From Daucus carota subsp. sativus (taxonomy: Eukaryota > Streptophyta > Magnoliopsida > Apiales > Apiaceae), in contig NC_030381.2 of the NCBI RefSeq assembly GCF_001625215.2, positions 55,353,214 through 55,417,213 on the forward strand: a stretch of 64,000 bases of DNA, written 5' to 3'. A model generated the notes under the pieces. That model was not told the DNA's origin. It did not search any database and was given only the letters and a program-made list of their open reading frames with translations. The first letter of the stretch is position 1. Each line of letters opens with the position of its first letter. The position numbers and the translations under genes were made by a program. This document shows positions 11,927-25,788 of the stretch, piece by piece.

Positions 11927-13562
11927 TGCATTTTGTTTTACTGCATATAATTTAAGGTGGTCTAATGTTGTCACTTGTAATGTCCCTCAATTTTGTATCG
12001 AGTTTGTAATGCCATAACGAATATGTCCCCCCCTGCGGTTCTCAATTATGTATTGTTAGTCTTCAGGTAACATGATATGTAACTAGCTTACCCACACTGC
12101 TCTTAGGTCTCAACCATTTTCGGGACATTGGAATGGAAATACATGTTTGTGCTATTTGGGGGTGGTTAGCACAGCCAGAATTATTGTCACGGAAAACTGT
12201 TAGCAACATCAAATTGAAAGATAGTTACTATATAAGTAATGAGATAGTAGTACTGTAGTACTGATGCTCCGAAAGTCCGAATCTTAAAAAATTTAATTGG
12301 TTATAAAGCCAAGGGGACTTGTTAATGAATCACATAGCATTGAGCAAATAACTTGGGAAGAACTATAGTTAAAACAGGAAGAAAATCGGGAAAAATCTTT
12401 ACCTTGGCCACTTCTCTTAGCAACTCAACCTGGTTCTAAAGTTGAATGTTCCCTGTAATGTATATGCGGTCACTAACTGTTTATAAATGTAACAAAGGTG
12501 TATATTCTTAACCATGGGTAAGAGGGTTAACTTTTTGTGATTTCTGACAATGTTTTTCATGAGATTCAACAATTATTCAGAGAGATTGTTTTTTTGCTTA
12601 GAAAAACTTACTAAAATTTGAGTGTTTTTTTAAAGTTCTCTAACATTTTTATTTATTTTGTGACATTGTTACGACTCATAAGTGTTTTTTTTTTGAGCTA
12701 GTTTTGAAATTAAAATGTGGAAATTATTTTAAGTTCTGTGGCATTTTCTTTTATTTTGTCTGTTTTGAGTTAAATTTTAAATTTCAATTACTCTCTATCT
12801 ATCTAATCCAATTTTTTACACCAAAATTAGACACGGATAACACAATATGTAAAATATGTGAAAAAGTAAAGTTGATAAATAAAAATTATTAATATTTAAT
12901 TAATAAATTAATGACAACGTGATTGATTGACTGGAAAATATTTCTTATGTCCCATTTTACATATATCATTTTGTAATTTTTTTTAAAATACTTATTTCTT
13001 TTTCTTTTCAAAGCAACTTTTCGAATTATTTCTTTTAAAGCATTTTTGAAATATAATTTTTAATGTTTGACTAATATGCATATATTTATAATATAATATA
13101 ATTAAATTAAATTAAGATAAATAAAAATATTAAGTACTTAATTAAATGTTTCAGAAAACAATTACTTAATATTTTTAGAATATATTATTTTTTTCTAAAA
13201 AAAACATAGAATAATAGACCGAGTGATGAACTCAAAATTCGAATTTCATTCCTTCAAACTTAATACGAGCACTTTACCTGAAATTGACCGATTTAAAGGC
13301 ACCCGGCTGACGAGTCACGACAGACTCTGATTGAGGAGCAACACAAAATGTATGAATTGTGACAAATTTTGAAGTTATCTGCTTTGGCTGCACATTCTCT
13401 GTACTCTAAACAATGTCAGCCAGTCTTTTCTTTTCAGTTCCATTTATCACAAATAAATCCCCTAAAATTTATATAATTAGGAAGAATTTAGCAAGAATTA
13501 GTAAGAATGCTAAAATAACTTCTTCAGTTCTTGGTCATAATTAGTAAATATTTAGCAAGAAA
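11927..13562. other. Intergenic: helicase 3' end and kinase upstream region
   Basis: The first ~150 bases should be the helicase 3' UTR. The rest is AT-rich, with poly-T runs and long A/T stretches at 12540-13210. I see no further gene and no clear TATA box. The last ~60 bases before 13563 would be the kinase leader. Confidence 0.6.
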
Positions 13563-16500
13563 ATGATAATGTTGAGCAGCACCATGCTTAATCTCTGCCC
13601 TTTAGCTTTCTCTTCTAGGTACCCATTCACATTCTTTCCCCAATTTGCATTTTGATTATTTAATTACACACATTTCTTGTTTTATATGGCACTAAAATAG
13701 TAAAAAGCATGGTTCTTTACATACAAGATTGGTTGTATCTATACAAAATAGTAAAAAGCTTGGTTCTTGCAGGAATTATAGAGTAAAAATGTCATCTTTT
13801 GTGGTTCAAGCTTCTGCAGCTTCACTTCCACCTCTCCCTGAAAGAAGAACTGTGGTATAATTCTTTGATTCTAATTTCTATGTGTATGTTTTTTAGTATA
13901 TTTGTGTGTATAATGTAATTGTTGTGGTTAGTAATTTGTGTTTTAAAGATTGAATTTTTGTGATGTAGTTAGGTGTTGGGGGTGTGGGAGTGGATATTTT
14001 GGCTACTGTCGATACTTATCCGAATCCGGATGATAAGATTAGGAGCACCAGCTTGAAGGTGATCGTCTCGAATTTGATTGGTTTTGAATCAAATTATTGT
14101 TCAGTTTTAGTATTTGCTGTTTTAATTAATTTGACTGATCGCTAAATGATGTATAAATTTGGATTTGAAATTTGTGGTTTATCCCAACTACAAGAGTTTG
14201 CTCTCTATATCATTTTATGCTTCTTCGATAGTTTTGCTTTTATAACTGAAAATTAGTAGTATTTGATGGGAATTGTTAAAGATTTCTCTATTTGGACACT
14301 TTTATCTTCTTAGGTTCAAGGAGGTGGGAACGCAGGAAATGCATTAACCTGTGCAGCTCGTCTGGGCTTAAATGCACGGTTGATCTCCAAGGTATCCAAC
14401 TTTTGTTACTGGTATTATACTATCATTAACTTTGTATGCTGAGGTTAAATAGGTATGTGCCTACGATTTTTCTGATAGATAGCTGACGATGCTCAAGGAA
14501 GAGGTATACTGGAGGAACTACAAGCTGATAGCGTTGATACCTCTTTTCTTGTGGTAAGCTGAATAATGCCTAGTAATTCACATCCGTATAGAGCATTTCT
14601 GGCCAGGAAAAGGCCTGCGTCCAGTTTGCCCTGATAATAAAGCTAGTACCACATAAACATTATCTACCTATTAAACCTCCCCAGTTTCTTGCCACTTCTT
14701 TAATGTTTCAATATATTCAACCAGAACTGTCCTGCATCAATTTTTTCTGTAGTCTTGCATACTTATTATAATGCCGCTTCTCTATTCCAGGTCTCTAAGG
14801 AAGGCAACTCACCTTTTACCTATATCATTGTTGACAATGAAACGTGAGCCTTTCTGTCTACTTTCACTATTTTACTCTATAATAGCATTTTAGGGGCATA
14901 CACGTCACCATGTATTGTGGTTTAGACATTTTCCTGGATGACATGAATACACTGTAGATGTCATTAAAGCATGTTTTCTTCAGTATTGACCAGTTTTAAA
15001 GCTTTGGTTTCTAGATACCTTTCCGAGTATTTAAAAATAAATAAAAATATACATGCAAGCTATATTAAGATATCGCGAGGTGAAGTCCATCACTTTTTCT
15101 TGGAAGGCACTTATTAAGAAACATTACTACTATTATATTACAGGAAGACTCGGACATGTATTCACACTCCAGGGTCCCCTCCCATGATCCCTGATGACCT
15201 TTCCAAGTCAAATTTGTTAGCTGCATTGGATGGTGTCAGAATACTTTATTCTGATGTAAGATTGCATGAAACTGCATTAGTTATTGCCCAACAGGTAATT
15301 TGTCTTTTGCTTTATTACATATTTCTTAAAATTTCTACTGTGATGCTAGTTTGTGAACATGGTCAATCTTTGATTTGGTAGCCCACGATCATAAAATTCG
15401 GATTAGTGCTATTTTCTGCCATTTCTTTTTGTGCATTTGAGCATATAGGGAGGATGAACTCTTTGTCTGCTGTATAATGTCCTTTGTTTTAAAACTAAAA
15501 CTGCCGGCAAGTCCTGTATATCTTAAAACTCATGAAATTAACTACCCATCATATCATGCTTTTCCTAAAAAATGCACGACCTGAGTAATGTGTTATGCTT
15601 TGCTGATAATTACATAGAAAAATCCTCTGATGTGGTTCGAGAAGAAAATGCATTTGGCAATTGACACCAATACTGGTTCATACAACCTTTATCATACTAT
15701 TCTCTTCAAACACTAAATTTATTTAAGTTGCATCAAACTCATATGAAATGACCATTGCATTCAGTATGTCCAGAAGATGCCGAATAAGTACGTCAAACTT
15801 CTTAAATTGTCAAGTTCAATACTGGAATAGTGAAATGTCTTTAATGGAGTTTATTGTTGAAAATAAACATTTCAAGGTAAATCATAATTGACAATGTACA
15901 TGTAATGTAAGTCCATATTTTTGTTCTTCCAGTGCAGGCAAATCGCATTGGTATACCTATGCTCATTGATGCAGAAAAGAAAAGGGAAGGCTTAGATGAT
16001 CTTTTGAATTTAACAGATTATGTTGTATGCTCAGCGAAATTTCCACAGGCAAGCAACCTAATAGTAGTAAACTTTTGATAAGAGTTACTTTTCAAATAAA
16101 AAAATTGATTGCAAGTCGTGTTACTAGATTTTATTCGAAAGTGGCACTAATCTGTACTTGGATATATAGTAGCAAACTATTCTCCATTCTACTTTATGAG
16201 GCATAATTTTGAGAATCTCTAACTGTATCACAATTTCGTCCAAGTACTAAAATGTATCTAAGGTCCACCAGTTGGATCTTGTAGGTCTTATATTTGCACT
16301 GGGGAATCTGCATAACATATGTATTAAGTTTAATAATGTATTTAAAGATTATGCAAAAATAAAATAAAATTTGTTCATGTCGATTAACTTTAAAAAAGCT
16401 TTTCCTCCTCTCCAATCAATTGAATAATTATTATGGAAGATTTCATTATTATTATTTCTACTATTGGGAAATGGGTTTTCTTAATATTGTTACTTTCAGA

Positions 16501-18192
16501 GCTTCAGTTGAAGCTGTATATGTAAAAGCTATATCATGCTATTTGTCTCGAGATGATCCATAAGCTTAATGAACTTCAATTCAGTATTATCATGCATATG
16601 GCTGCACATGCTACTCAAAGACAATAATTTTAGAATGCATGTGTATGCTTATAACTTGACAGGCTTGGACTGAGGCTCCATCTATTCCAAATGCGCTTGT
16701 TTGTATGCTTCTGAAGTTGCCGAAACTTAAATTTGTGATAGTGACCTTGGGTGACGATGGTTGCCTGATGCTTGAGAGATGTATAGGGGGTATGTACTAT
16801 GTATAAACTGCTCAACTCTTTTTTTTATTTGTTATGTACTTGTGTTCCTGAGTACAAAGTTAAGAAATTTATAGCCTTAGGAAATTGTTCAAATCCTATG
16901 AACTGTGCACTTGAAACATTGCTTTAAGGTGTGAACTAGATGTCTGCATATGCAGTAATGATACTAGAATGTAATCAGCAGTCTTTACATGTAGCAGAGG
17001 GTGTTCAATCTCAACAAATGGAAGCGGACAGTCAATATGAATTATTGAAGCAGAAAAGAGACACGAACAAATCCATCCCAACCTGTATTTCATCTGTAAG
17101 TTTCTATCTCCAATTAGTTACAGTTGATCTGTTTTAATTGGTATAATATTTTCACAAGACAAACTAGATGATTTTTCGTAGTACCAATTTGTACGATATC
17201 AGAGAATATTTGGCAACTTACTCAACTGAGGTCTTTCTTACTACCAGTGTCTATGTTTAAAGCTAAACAAAGTGTCTATGTTTGAAGCTAAAAAAAGAGA
17301 TACCACAATCAAGACAACTAGTAAGAACTTTTACTTCATGTATTGTCAGTCTCATGGTGCAAATTCTTAAGAAAGGATTAAACTGGTTAATATAGGATAT
17401 TCGATATTAGAGCTAATTTGGCTTTTATCGTTTCATTGAGCCTTTACTTTGCTGCTGCGCAAAATGCTTTGTTCGGATTTTAGCGACCCTAATAAATCCG
17501 GTTTTACAATAATATCTATAAGGGTTGGTTATGTTTCTGATGTTTTCCAATTTTAAACCCTTGCAGAATCAGCTAAAGTTGAGTGCGGAAGGGCTTGGAG
17601 TGGTGAATGGAAGGTTTTATTTAGGGACAGCAGAAAAGATACCACCTTCAGAACTTGTTGATACAACTGGTGCTGGAGATGCATTTATCGGAGCAGTCCT
17701 ATATGGTTCGTAGATAGTCTCATATGTTTCTTAACATCGAATGGCACCTCTCCATTACCTTTTTCCACTGTTTCTTAATCATATGAGCAGTCGTAGAACA
17801 TTACTGCCAAAGCCTCTAATTTCATATTTCACAGAAACTGAATATCACTTCACTAGTTTACTATTTGCAATTGCTCTCAATATTTCACTGGTACATCTTA
17901 TCATTTCTGTTGGCAATTCATTGTAGCTATCTGTGCCAACATGCCACCTGAAAAAATGTTGCCGTTTGCTGCTCAAGTGGTACACCAACTTTTCTATGTT
18001 TCTTGTAAATTAATTGATTTGCTTCACGCCTTGATATTCTTTTGCCGTTTTTTGTTTTGTTAAATAGAGTTGAGATTTTTTGTTGATGTTTAAAAGTGTC
18101 CAATGCAGGCAGCTGCCAGCTGTAGAGCTTTGGGAGCAAGAACTGGTCTTCCTCATCGTGCAGATCCACAACTGGTACCGTTTTTAAATTAG
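13563..18192 (+). CDS. PUKI: PfkB-family carbohydrate kinase, probable pseudouridine kinase
   Basis: Thirteen exons: 13563-13618, 13773-13854, 13969-14058, 14314-14391, 14479-14553, 14791-14843, 15144-15294, 15938-16048, 16663-16789, 16998-17095, 17567-17705, 17927-17979, 18109-18192. All join in phase to 398 residues. PfkB signature 1 is seen as QGGGNAGNALTCAARLG (78-94). Signature 2 is DTTGAGDAF (339-347), which holds the anion hole and the catalytic Asp345. Segments VSKEGNSPFTYIIVDN, VRLHETALVI, LGTAEKIPP and the end LVPFL match Arabidopsis At1g49350, known as pseudouridine kinase, which phosphorylates pseudouridine in peroxisomal nucleoside breakdown. Substrate is inferred from that match. 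The first ~40 residues are poorly conserved, with a second ATG at 13569. Intron 8 starts with GC instead of GT (16049). Confidence 0.85.
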
Positions 18193-21100
18193 AAGTTCCC
18201 AACAAACCATAATTTGAAGGAAAAAGATGTCTTCTTCTGTTCAACTCGCGACCCCCGTCCCCTCCCCTCATTTTACAGTAGGATAGTTTCCGATATAATC
18301 AATGTGTAGAATGTCAAAGCTTTTGTAACAATTCTCCCTCTGCATTGGTACCATCAGATGGTCTAATAACAGGGTACCAATGCAGACCATGATTTGTACG
18401 AACAACTAAGTATTCGGTGCCGGAAAAATGTCTTTGGATACTGGATATTCATATATCTTAGCTACAATTCCTACAAATTACAGGAGGAACAAACTTACTA
18501 ATCTTCTCATTACAAAAAAAATAAGGCATTCACTTCCTCAGCGAGGGAAATAGAGAAAATGTGTTCTCTCTGATCTTTTAGACAGTTTTTGACCATTCTA
18601 AATTTTATAAAATTATAAAAATCAAGAGTTAAGTATCAAAGTGATCGTTATATAATTATGTATGGTCAAATTTCAAATTTATCACTCGCAAAGGGTCTTA
18701 AATTGGCCAGTTTCAACTTTCATGTCGGAATTATTTGCGGATACAGTGATAAAAACTCTCGCATACTACTTTTTAAAAATAAAAAAAAAACCTCTCACAT
18801 TCATCAATAAATTTGAACAGCACCGACCATTCTGTATTCCAACGACTAAAAGTTATTTGTTCGATTTTCTGAAACATTAGACCAAACACTTCTAAATCTT
18901 ATTCACCACCATTGACTTGACAATTAATTTTAAAAAAAAATTTAAGTTAAAACAGACAATAACTAACGATAACTAACACTAAGTTGACCGTCCAGATCAT
19001 TCGTCTTATAATTTCTTTTGTCTTCTTGTGATTAGGTGTGATTAAGTAATATTTGACAAACTTAAAAAATAACATCATGATACTTATACAGTGAGTACAA
19101 CTAAATATTGAATTATAACTTACTATCAAAAGAACATGGAAATATTTTAAAGTCAAAGCTAACGAGTAAGTGGTTAGATTCCATAATCGATTATGTTGCT
19201 AATTGCAGCCACCACTAATTGCAGGTTTAAGTTGGTCAAATCCCGTTGGAAATCAATTATTCCCCTGCACATGTTTGTTAATTGTATCTGCATCAATAGC
19301 TTTCCTCGGTTCTAAATTACTTTCTTAAATTAAATTTTTTTATCAAATTTGATTATGTTATGTAACTAGGAAAATAAATGTTAAAATAGTATTTAAATTA
19401 TATTTGAAATTAAATTATATTGATCATAGTTCATATAATTTGACACGAAAAGAGAAAGACGGAAAGCAAAGCAAGCTCTTTTTTACCGGCTAAAATATGT
19501 CAGAAAATCTTCTTATTAAATCATTAAGGGTTTAAAACAACTTCTTCATGTGATCACATCATGTGTTCGAAAGTCATAGTCTTTGGTCAACTTGTTTCCT
19601 AACATGCAATGATCAAACTCACCTTAGTTATGTGCTTAATTAGTTACTAATTGTACAGGGATTAATGACCCACTCTTCTTATTTTATGCTCAATCAGTTA
19701 CTAAATTAAATAGTGATTCGTGGCTCCTTGGCCCACTACGACATTTTTAAACTCGAATAATAAATTATTATTCTAATTGGGTTTTTTTTTTTTGTGAGGC
19801 ATTATTCCAGTTGTAGTTTGCTACAAAACTGTTGGATTATTTATCTCTATGTTTGACTGGCTTCATCACTATACAAGTTTTCAGATTGTTCTCAGGTGAC
19901 AACTGATCTCCACCTCCTCGAGGTTCACAGAACTTGAAGGTAGAAACAAACCAGAATAGAAAAGTCAAAAAAGGAGTTGTGGATATACTCCTCCACACAA
20001 TTAAGTTTTGACCTGAAGGTTAAAAGTATTATTTTTAAAATTTTATTTTTCTGAATAAAAAAATATAATCAAAATTTTAATTCACAAAAAAATTAATTAA
20101 AACTAATAATTATTACTAGTCGATCAACGTACGTGCCCAAGTCAAAACTGACATATATATAAAAAAAATGAAGGGAGTATTTTACATGTTTCTTAGGTAT
20201 AATCTATAAACTAATTAGTATCAATAATTTAATAGATTTTTTGTGTTAAATTTATTTAATAAATTTAGGTCATTACTACACAACAAGATCATCTTTAAAT
20301 TCTCGTTTTAAACAAATTACACTTTTATCTAAATATTATTTCAAAAATTCGATTCGACCGATTAATCACCGCAAAGACGCCTCCTCGATTTGAGTTTTGA
20401 AATTCAATTAATTAATATAAATTTTTTCAAATAATATATTATATATTAAATTAAATTAATAAAATATCTGATTTTTAATCCGCTTAATCTTTATGATTAA
20501 TCACTGATCTTCCGATTAATCCCTAATCAATACCCCACCATTTATCACAATTTCCACCATTTATCCCAATTTCCGATTTATATAAGATAATATTATATAT
20601 AAAAGTTTGTTTTAGATTGTATACAAAATTTTAAATTTTAAATTAAAAAAATTTGGAAAAACATTAAAGTTCATTCTTGTTTAATTTCGTAACTTAAATC
20701 ACAAACTATATTTTTCATAAAACAAAATAATATGGTATCTTTTTTGTCTTTATATCGAGTGCACCCATCATATTAAATATTTAGATGACGTGTCGAGGGG
20801 ATGAAAAATAATAATATTTTTAATTATTATACATATAACATACGCTGAATATTAATGAGGCATTATTTTATGCTCACTGATCATGCCTCACTATTTGCCA
20901 CCAACAGTGCAGGAAGTTTTCAGTATTTTATCATGGTTTGACCATCACTTGGGCGAGATATACCTCATTTGACCAACATCATTTGGTCACACCGATATTT
21001 TACTTCGTACTAGGGAGCACTTACTTAACTAAAGAGATACCAAGTCATTAATTTATAACCGGAGAGATATGGACGGTAATGAAATTTAAAAAATTTAATT

Positions 21101-21654
21101 TTAGAAGTAAACCAAGGTTTAAGCGATGAACATGCTTCATTTAACGTTAATTGATGGCCGGCCGTGGCGCAACATCTGCTTCGTTTTTGATCAAGTGTTC
21201 CCGTAAACACGTTCTTCGATTTTTATTGATATATTTACAGATATAAGACCCAGCTAGAGCTGATCAAAATTATGTTCAATCTCAAATTATATCTAACTCG
21301 AAAATATATCATGAAAAAATTTAAAATATCTCCCATACGAGCACTTATGTTTCTGTTCATAATAAGTCTCAGTGCCTCATATTAGTTTCTATAAAATGAT
21401 CCTTATTGAATATGTGAATATGATGCCCGATTCGTAACAGGTTCTAACTCGTATATAGATTTTATATTTTGTCCATTATATTTACAAAATTTTTATATAA
21501 CATGGCAGTCCCACATCAAACCGTGTGCAGATTTAGTTGAATTTATAAACACAAGTACTACACCAACAAATTATGATTTTTGAGGCTGTGGTAAGTTTGT
21601 GTCATAACCATTTAAATGGTTGAAATAAAAATGAAATCTAATATTTTTTTATTT
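18193..21654. other. Gene-poor intergenic stretch, left part
   Basis: No gene found; open frames here are short and unrelated to anything I know. It is AT-rich, with a 13-bp hairpin at 18340-18385. A GATTAATC-rich repeat lies at 20340-20590, and part of it recurs at 50530-50590. Confidence 0.6.
18340..18385. repeat. Perfect 13-bp inverted repeat
   Basis: CTGCATTGGTACC (18340-18352) and its exact reverse complement GGTACCAATGCAG (18373-18385) enclose a 20-nt loop. It lies about 150 nt after the kinase stop codon, possibly inside the 3' UTR. It is not followed by a T run, so a bacterial-type terminator is not meant. Confidence 0.85.
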
Positions 21655-22210
21655 TTTTTGACAAATGCAAAAGATTTCATTAACTCGAATATAATACAGT
21701 CGGGACAAACCCCCAACTGTCGATACAACCAGGTGGTAAAACAAATAGCATTCTAAAAACAATTAGATGATTTGTTTACTGATCGTTTAACAAATAGAAT
21801 TCAATAATTCTTGAAGCTAAGAACGAAATCACAGACATCCCAAGCGATCCAAACTGCATCAAAATCTCTGAAAACAGTAACATCGCAATTGACCATATCA
21901 CATAAAAACTATTGATAGCCCAATGTTCAGAAACACCAACCGCATAAATTGAGATTGGAGAAGTGGCACCACAGCTATCTACATGCCGGATACCAGCTAT
22001 AGACTTGCCGAAGGCACCCCAGCTATCTACATGCCGGATACCAACTATAGACATGCCGAAAGTGTAAACCCGTAAATGATGAACAATCTTTGATTGTGAA
22101 AGGTGAGCTCTTGCAATAATCACCACCGTCTCAGATTCGATACAGTTTTTATAGATCACCAAAAATATCAATATTAATGTATTATATATGATTCGTATTC
22201 GATAGATCAT
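21655..22210 (-). mobile_element. Possible retroposon fragment with internal 47-bp tandem repeat
   Basis: On the minus strand an open frame of 144 codons (22210-21776) contains two near-identical copies of a block reading GIRHVDSWGA / GIRHVDSCGA. The DNA unit, with core AGCTATCTACATGCCGGATA, is seen at 21975 and 22022, about 47 bp apart. Downstream on that strand, GGGGGTTTGTCCCGAC and AATGAAATCTTTTGC resemble 3' tails of plant LINE-type elements. No reverse transcriptase motif is visible. I do not recognise the encoded product and it may not be translated. Confidence 0.3.
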
Positions 22211-22525
22211 AAACTATCTAGTTAAAAAAATAAGAAATATACTACCGATTTGGATGCGAATCTTAAATATAAGGAATCGATTTATGTCTGAATAATGTGA
22301 TCATTGATCTAAGTCTCTTTCAATGAGTGCAGATGATTCGAATTTCTTGAAATACAAGATGAGGGTACCGGAATATTTAATCACTGAACTGCAGGCTGCA
22401 GCCACCATTTTAGTTCTAGACGCCGCGTGCAACCTCATGGCATAGCAGCTGTATGACTCAGCAGCTGAAGAATAAAGACTTGTTTAACAACCGAGCTTTA
22501 CCTCGTAATCTTATAATCATAGAAT

Positions 22526-22817
22526 TACTCCCTCCGGCTCTTTTTATCTGTCCATTTTGAAAAAAAAAAAAAACACATAACAAGGAATAATTGATTGTAT
22601 AAATTTTTTCATTAAATACTTCTAATTAATATCTTGAAAATGGTGGAATACCCCTACTTTATGTCTTGAAAACATGAATTCAACCAAGTTTTAAATAAGT
22701 CAAGCCTTAAAAATTGAAATTATGGAGATATATTTGAAAAACTATCATTAAATTAGTTTTGAAAGTATAAATGGATTTACTTCCAAAGTGGACAGATAAA
22801 CAGGGACGGAGGGAGTA
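22526..22817. mobile_element. Stowaway MITE
   Basis: Begins TACTCCCTCCGGCTC and ends GGGACGGAGGGAGTA, with TA at both ends. Inner arms are inverted: TTTTTATCTGTCCATTTT against TGGACAGATAAACAGGG. About 290 bp, non-coding. Confidence 0.88.
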
Positions 22818-24282
22818 TTATGCAACACAATTATAGTTATGGATAATATTCGTTCCCGTTTTGACCGAATGGAAAATGCATTGACTGGCCAGCCGTTTGG
22901 CGTTTGTGATGCGCTTACATGTGAATCCGTGTTTACCGTTTAGTTTTCTCGTTAAATGTTTATTTTAGACGGTGACTTGCTAATTATATCTGCACCATGC
23001 TATACGTCAAAACTCAATATTACATCCTCCTGCCATGACCGGACATAGCTTAAAACTGTTCTCAAATTTAAGGTTTAAATCGAAAAATGTTTGTTTAGGT
23101 AAGAAATTATATATAAATCAATTCAAAATCAGAATGAATCAGAAAGTGATTTACATTCAAAAGTTAGTTTAAGATAATTTTTCTAGTGAATTAATTTTTT
23201 TGAATTTTTATTTTGATAAACATTACTCATAAGACATAAATTATTTATAAATCACTTTTAATTTTATTATTATATTAATATTTTTTTAATAACTCATAAT
23301 TTATTAGTAAGTTTAAATTACCGAAATAAATATTTTAAATTCCCAGCTTAAATAAGTCACATTAAGTTGTAAGTTATAAACTCAGACATGCGCATATGTT
23401 TAGTTTGACTTAGGTTGAATGGATATTTATTATTCGTTGGTGGAAGGTTAATTTTAATTTATATATTTTTATGTCGTTTTTTATATTTATATTTATTAGG
23501 TATAAAAAGTATTAATAAAAAACAAGTTATAAAATATTATATATTTTTTTATATATAATCAAATTTTAAAATAAAAAATGAGTCACTAAAAAATTAACCT
23601 ATCCCGTCATCTGGAGAATTACCTTCCTAGATACTGAATTAGATATTTGTTAAGTTAGTTATCCATTATTCAGGTATTCAGTCATAGCTCGTATAAGATA
23701 TTTTATATATTTTGATTGATTGGTTGTATAGTCTGGTATATATTAAATCGATTGTTCCAGTAGATATATAATTATTTGATGATTATACATATATATTCAA
23801 ATCTTTTGTTATTTCCATCTCTTACTTTATTGTGCTGATACATGAAAATTAAGAGACCGCAGAAGATGATGGTAGCTAGCTACTACTCATTATTGCAGAA
23901 GTATTAGCTACTACTCATTATTGCAGAAGTATTATTGAACAACTATGGGGTTGATTTTAAAATAAGTGTTTCTTGAAGTGAAATAGAAGTTAGAAACATG
24001 TTAAAATTTATAAGTGATTAAAGTTTTTGAAAAATAAGCACAAGTCAGGAAACAAAAGCCAGCATTCTCAGTTTTTTGCTTTTTATAAGTACTTTTAGAT
24101 TTATTACAGAAACAGTACGAAATAAGTGCTTGTAACTTATAATCCTAGAAATCGGCTTTTAAGCCGTGGCCAAACACCATCTATACGTGTTAATTTCGAT
24201 TCTGTTTTCTATAACTCTGTTCTCTTACCTGCTGTGAAGTAAAGAGTGAAAAAATCAGTGGTAAAAAGTTAATATCTACCAT

Positions 24283-24400
24283 ACCATACATACTCAGTAT
24301 CCCGCTTAGAGCTAAGCAAGTCTGAGGAGGGTAAAATATACGCGTACCCTTAAAGTAGAGAGACTGTTTTCGTGAAGACCCCCGGCTTAGTGTGTGATAC
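24283..24400 (+). mobile_element. Au-type SINE remnant
   Basis: The stretch GAGGAGGGTAAAATATACGC ... GTAGAGAGACTGTTTTCG ... AAGACCCCCGGCTTA matches the conserved 3' half of the plant Au SINE family (GGTAGAGAGGCTGTTTCC and GACCCCCGGCTC type words). A tRNA-like A/B-box head is not clear, so it is probably truncated or decayed. Confidence 0.6.
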
Positions 24401-25537
24401 AATATCTTAATCCATGACATTCTTCACATGGGACTTACCCAAACATTTCCTGTTGTCAGTCGCGAAGTCCGGTGGAAGAAATGAACGGAGAAATCAAGAA
24501 CCATCCCGACAATCACATATGGAGATTATCCATCTTTCACGGGTTTTGTGTTAAACTACGCTGATTGGACTATCCATGGTGCCACCAAAACCCACAATTT
24601 AAACCGCTAGAACTCATAACCCTACACACAGACATATGTACCATACTGTCTGACTTTAATCCGAGAAAATCTTGAATGAATTAATGAATTCACGTAACCA
24701 AGAGGAAGACACAAAAATATTTGACGACGATAACAACAACCGCCATCCGACACTTTATCATTGAAATCGTTACGGTACGACAAATTATTTTATGTGCTGT
24801 TGTAGACAGTAAATACTTAATATTAGTAATTCTGTATATTTTCTTTCAATGGTACACGAATAAGTAGTTCTAAAAAAAAAGAGAGTAACGAATAAGTGTA
24901 AGCATATGTTTTATTAATCTAGTGGAAGATATACCAAATCTCACTGACAAAAATGATGGCCACTAATAATAGTTACTTTTTAATTAACAAATTATTGAAA
25001 TAACATGCAGAATATTGTTTCGTATATATCAATCTTGAGTCATTTGATATCAATCCTTTCAGCATTTTGTGTGCAACTAATGAAATGAAATAATGAATGA
25101 TTGAACATGGCAACTATATGGTTTATCATTCTTTTTCGGGACTATTTGGTTCATACTTGAGCATTTCCATCACTTGCTTGTACCCGTATAGCTGCGTAGC
25201 ACGTTCATGATAATGCTACCTATGTTTCAACAATTTGCATGAAATTTTATTTTAAATATAACGGTCTCGATATTTAATTGAAATAAAATTATTTAATTGA
25301 TATGCAAATAAATTGAAATAAAATTATTTAGATTTTTTTTATCAAACAAACAAAATAATCTTGGAAAGTAGAAAATGTTACACTAAGGAGAAGTATTATC
25401 GAAAAAATAAAAATAAAACAAAAAATAGAACAAAAAATAATTAATTTGACATTGTTTTCCTGATAAAATCGATAAAAATCATGGTGAACGGTTTGGAAAA
25501 AAAGACGGCGAGAGATTTTTACAGGATGTTGCAGAGC

Positions 25538-25650
25538 AGGGGCGAGCAAAAACCGAATAAATCCGAAACTGAAACCACTAAAAATCGTTAAAAAACGAAT
25601 CGAAATCAAAACCGATAACTTATAAACCGAAACCGAAACCCGTTGATCGA
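25538..25650. mobile_element. Single end of a hAT-like element
   Basis: CAGGGGCGAGCAAAAACC followed by repeated AACCGAA words looks like one end of the element family seen at 877-1594. No second end with inverted sequence is found nearby, so it is a truncated relic. Confidence 0.5.
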
Positions 25651-25780
25651 AAGGCATGATGACTAAACTACTTAATACAATAAAATAATCTCTATCACTG
25701 TTTAAACCTGTAAATTAATGACAAAATGCATGGCTCCTCCGTCAGACGTGGAAATCTCCAACTCAGTTGATCACCACCTC

Positions 25781-25788
25781 TATATAAA
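25781..25788 (+). promoter_or_regulatory. TATA box of the YUCCA gene
   Basis: TATATAAA lies 163 nt before the start codon at 25951. A pyrimidine- and A-rich leader follows, with many CTCC, CAACAA and AAAACAAA words, typical of a plant 5' UTR. An ACGTG core (25746-25750) lies just upstream; no full CACGTG is seen there. Confidence 0.7.

Larger units (their letters stand above)
22818..25780. other. Gene-poor intergenic stretch, right part
   Basis: No gene is seen. It contains a short tandem duplication at 23873-23934 (period about 31, core AGCTACTACTCATTATTGCA), a degraded element at 23940-24175 ending GCCGTGGCCAAACACC, a SINE remnant and a hAT end. From about 25690 it is the YUCCA promoter. 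Confidence 0.6.

Noticed and set aside
17927..18271. Minus-strand frame of 114 codons
   Set aside because: It overlaps the last two kinase exons on the other strand, whose phase and protein match are clear.
24190..24420. Minus-strand frame of 76 codons
   Set aside because: It is antisense to the Au-type SINE remnant.
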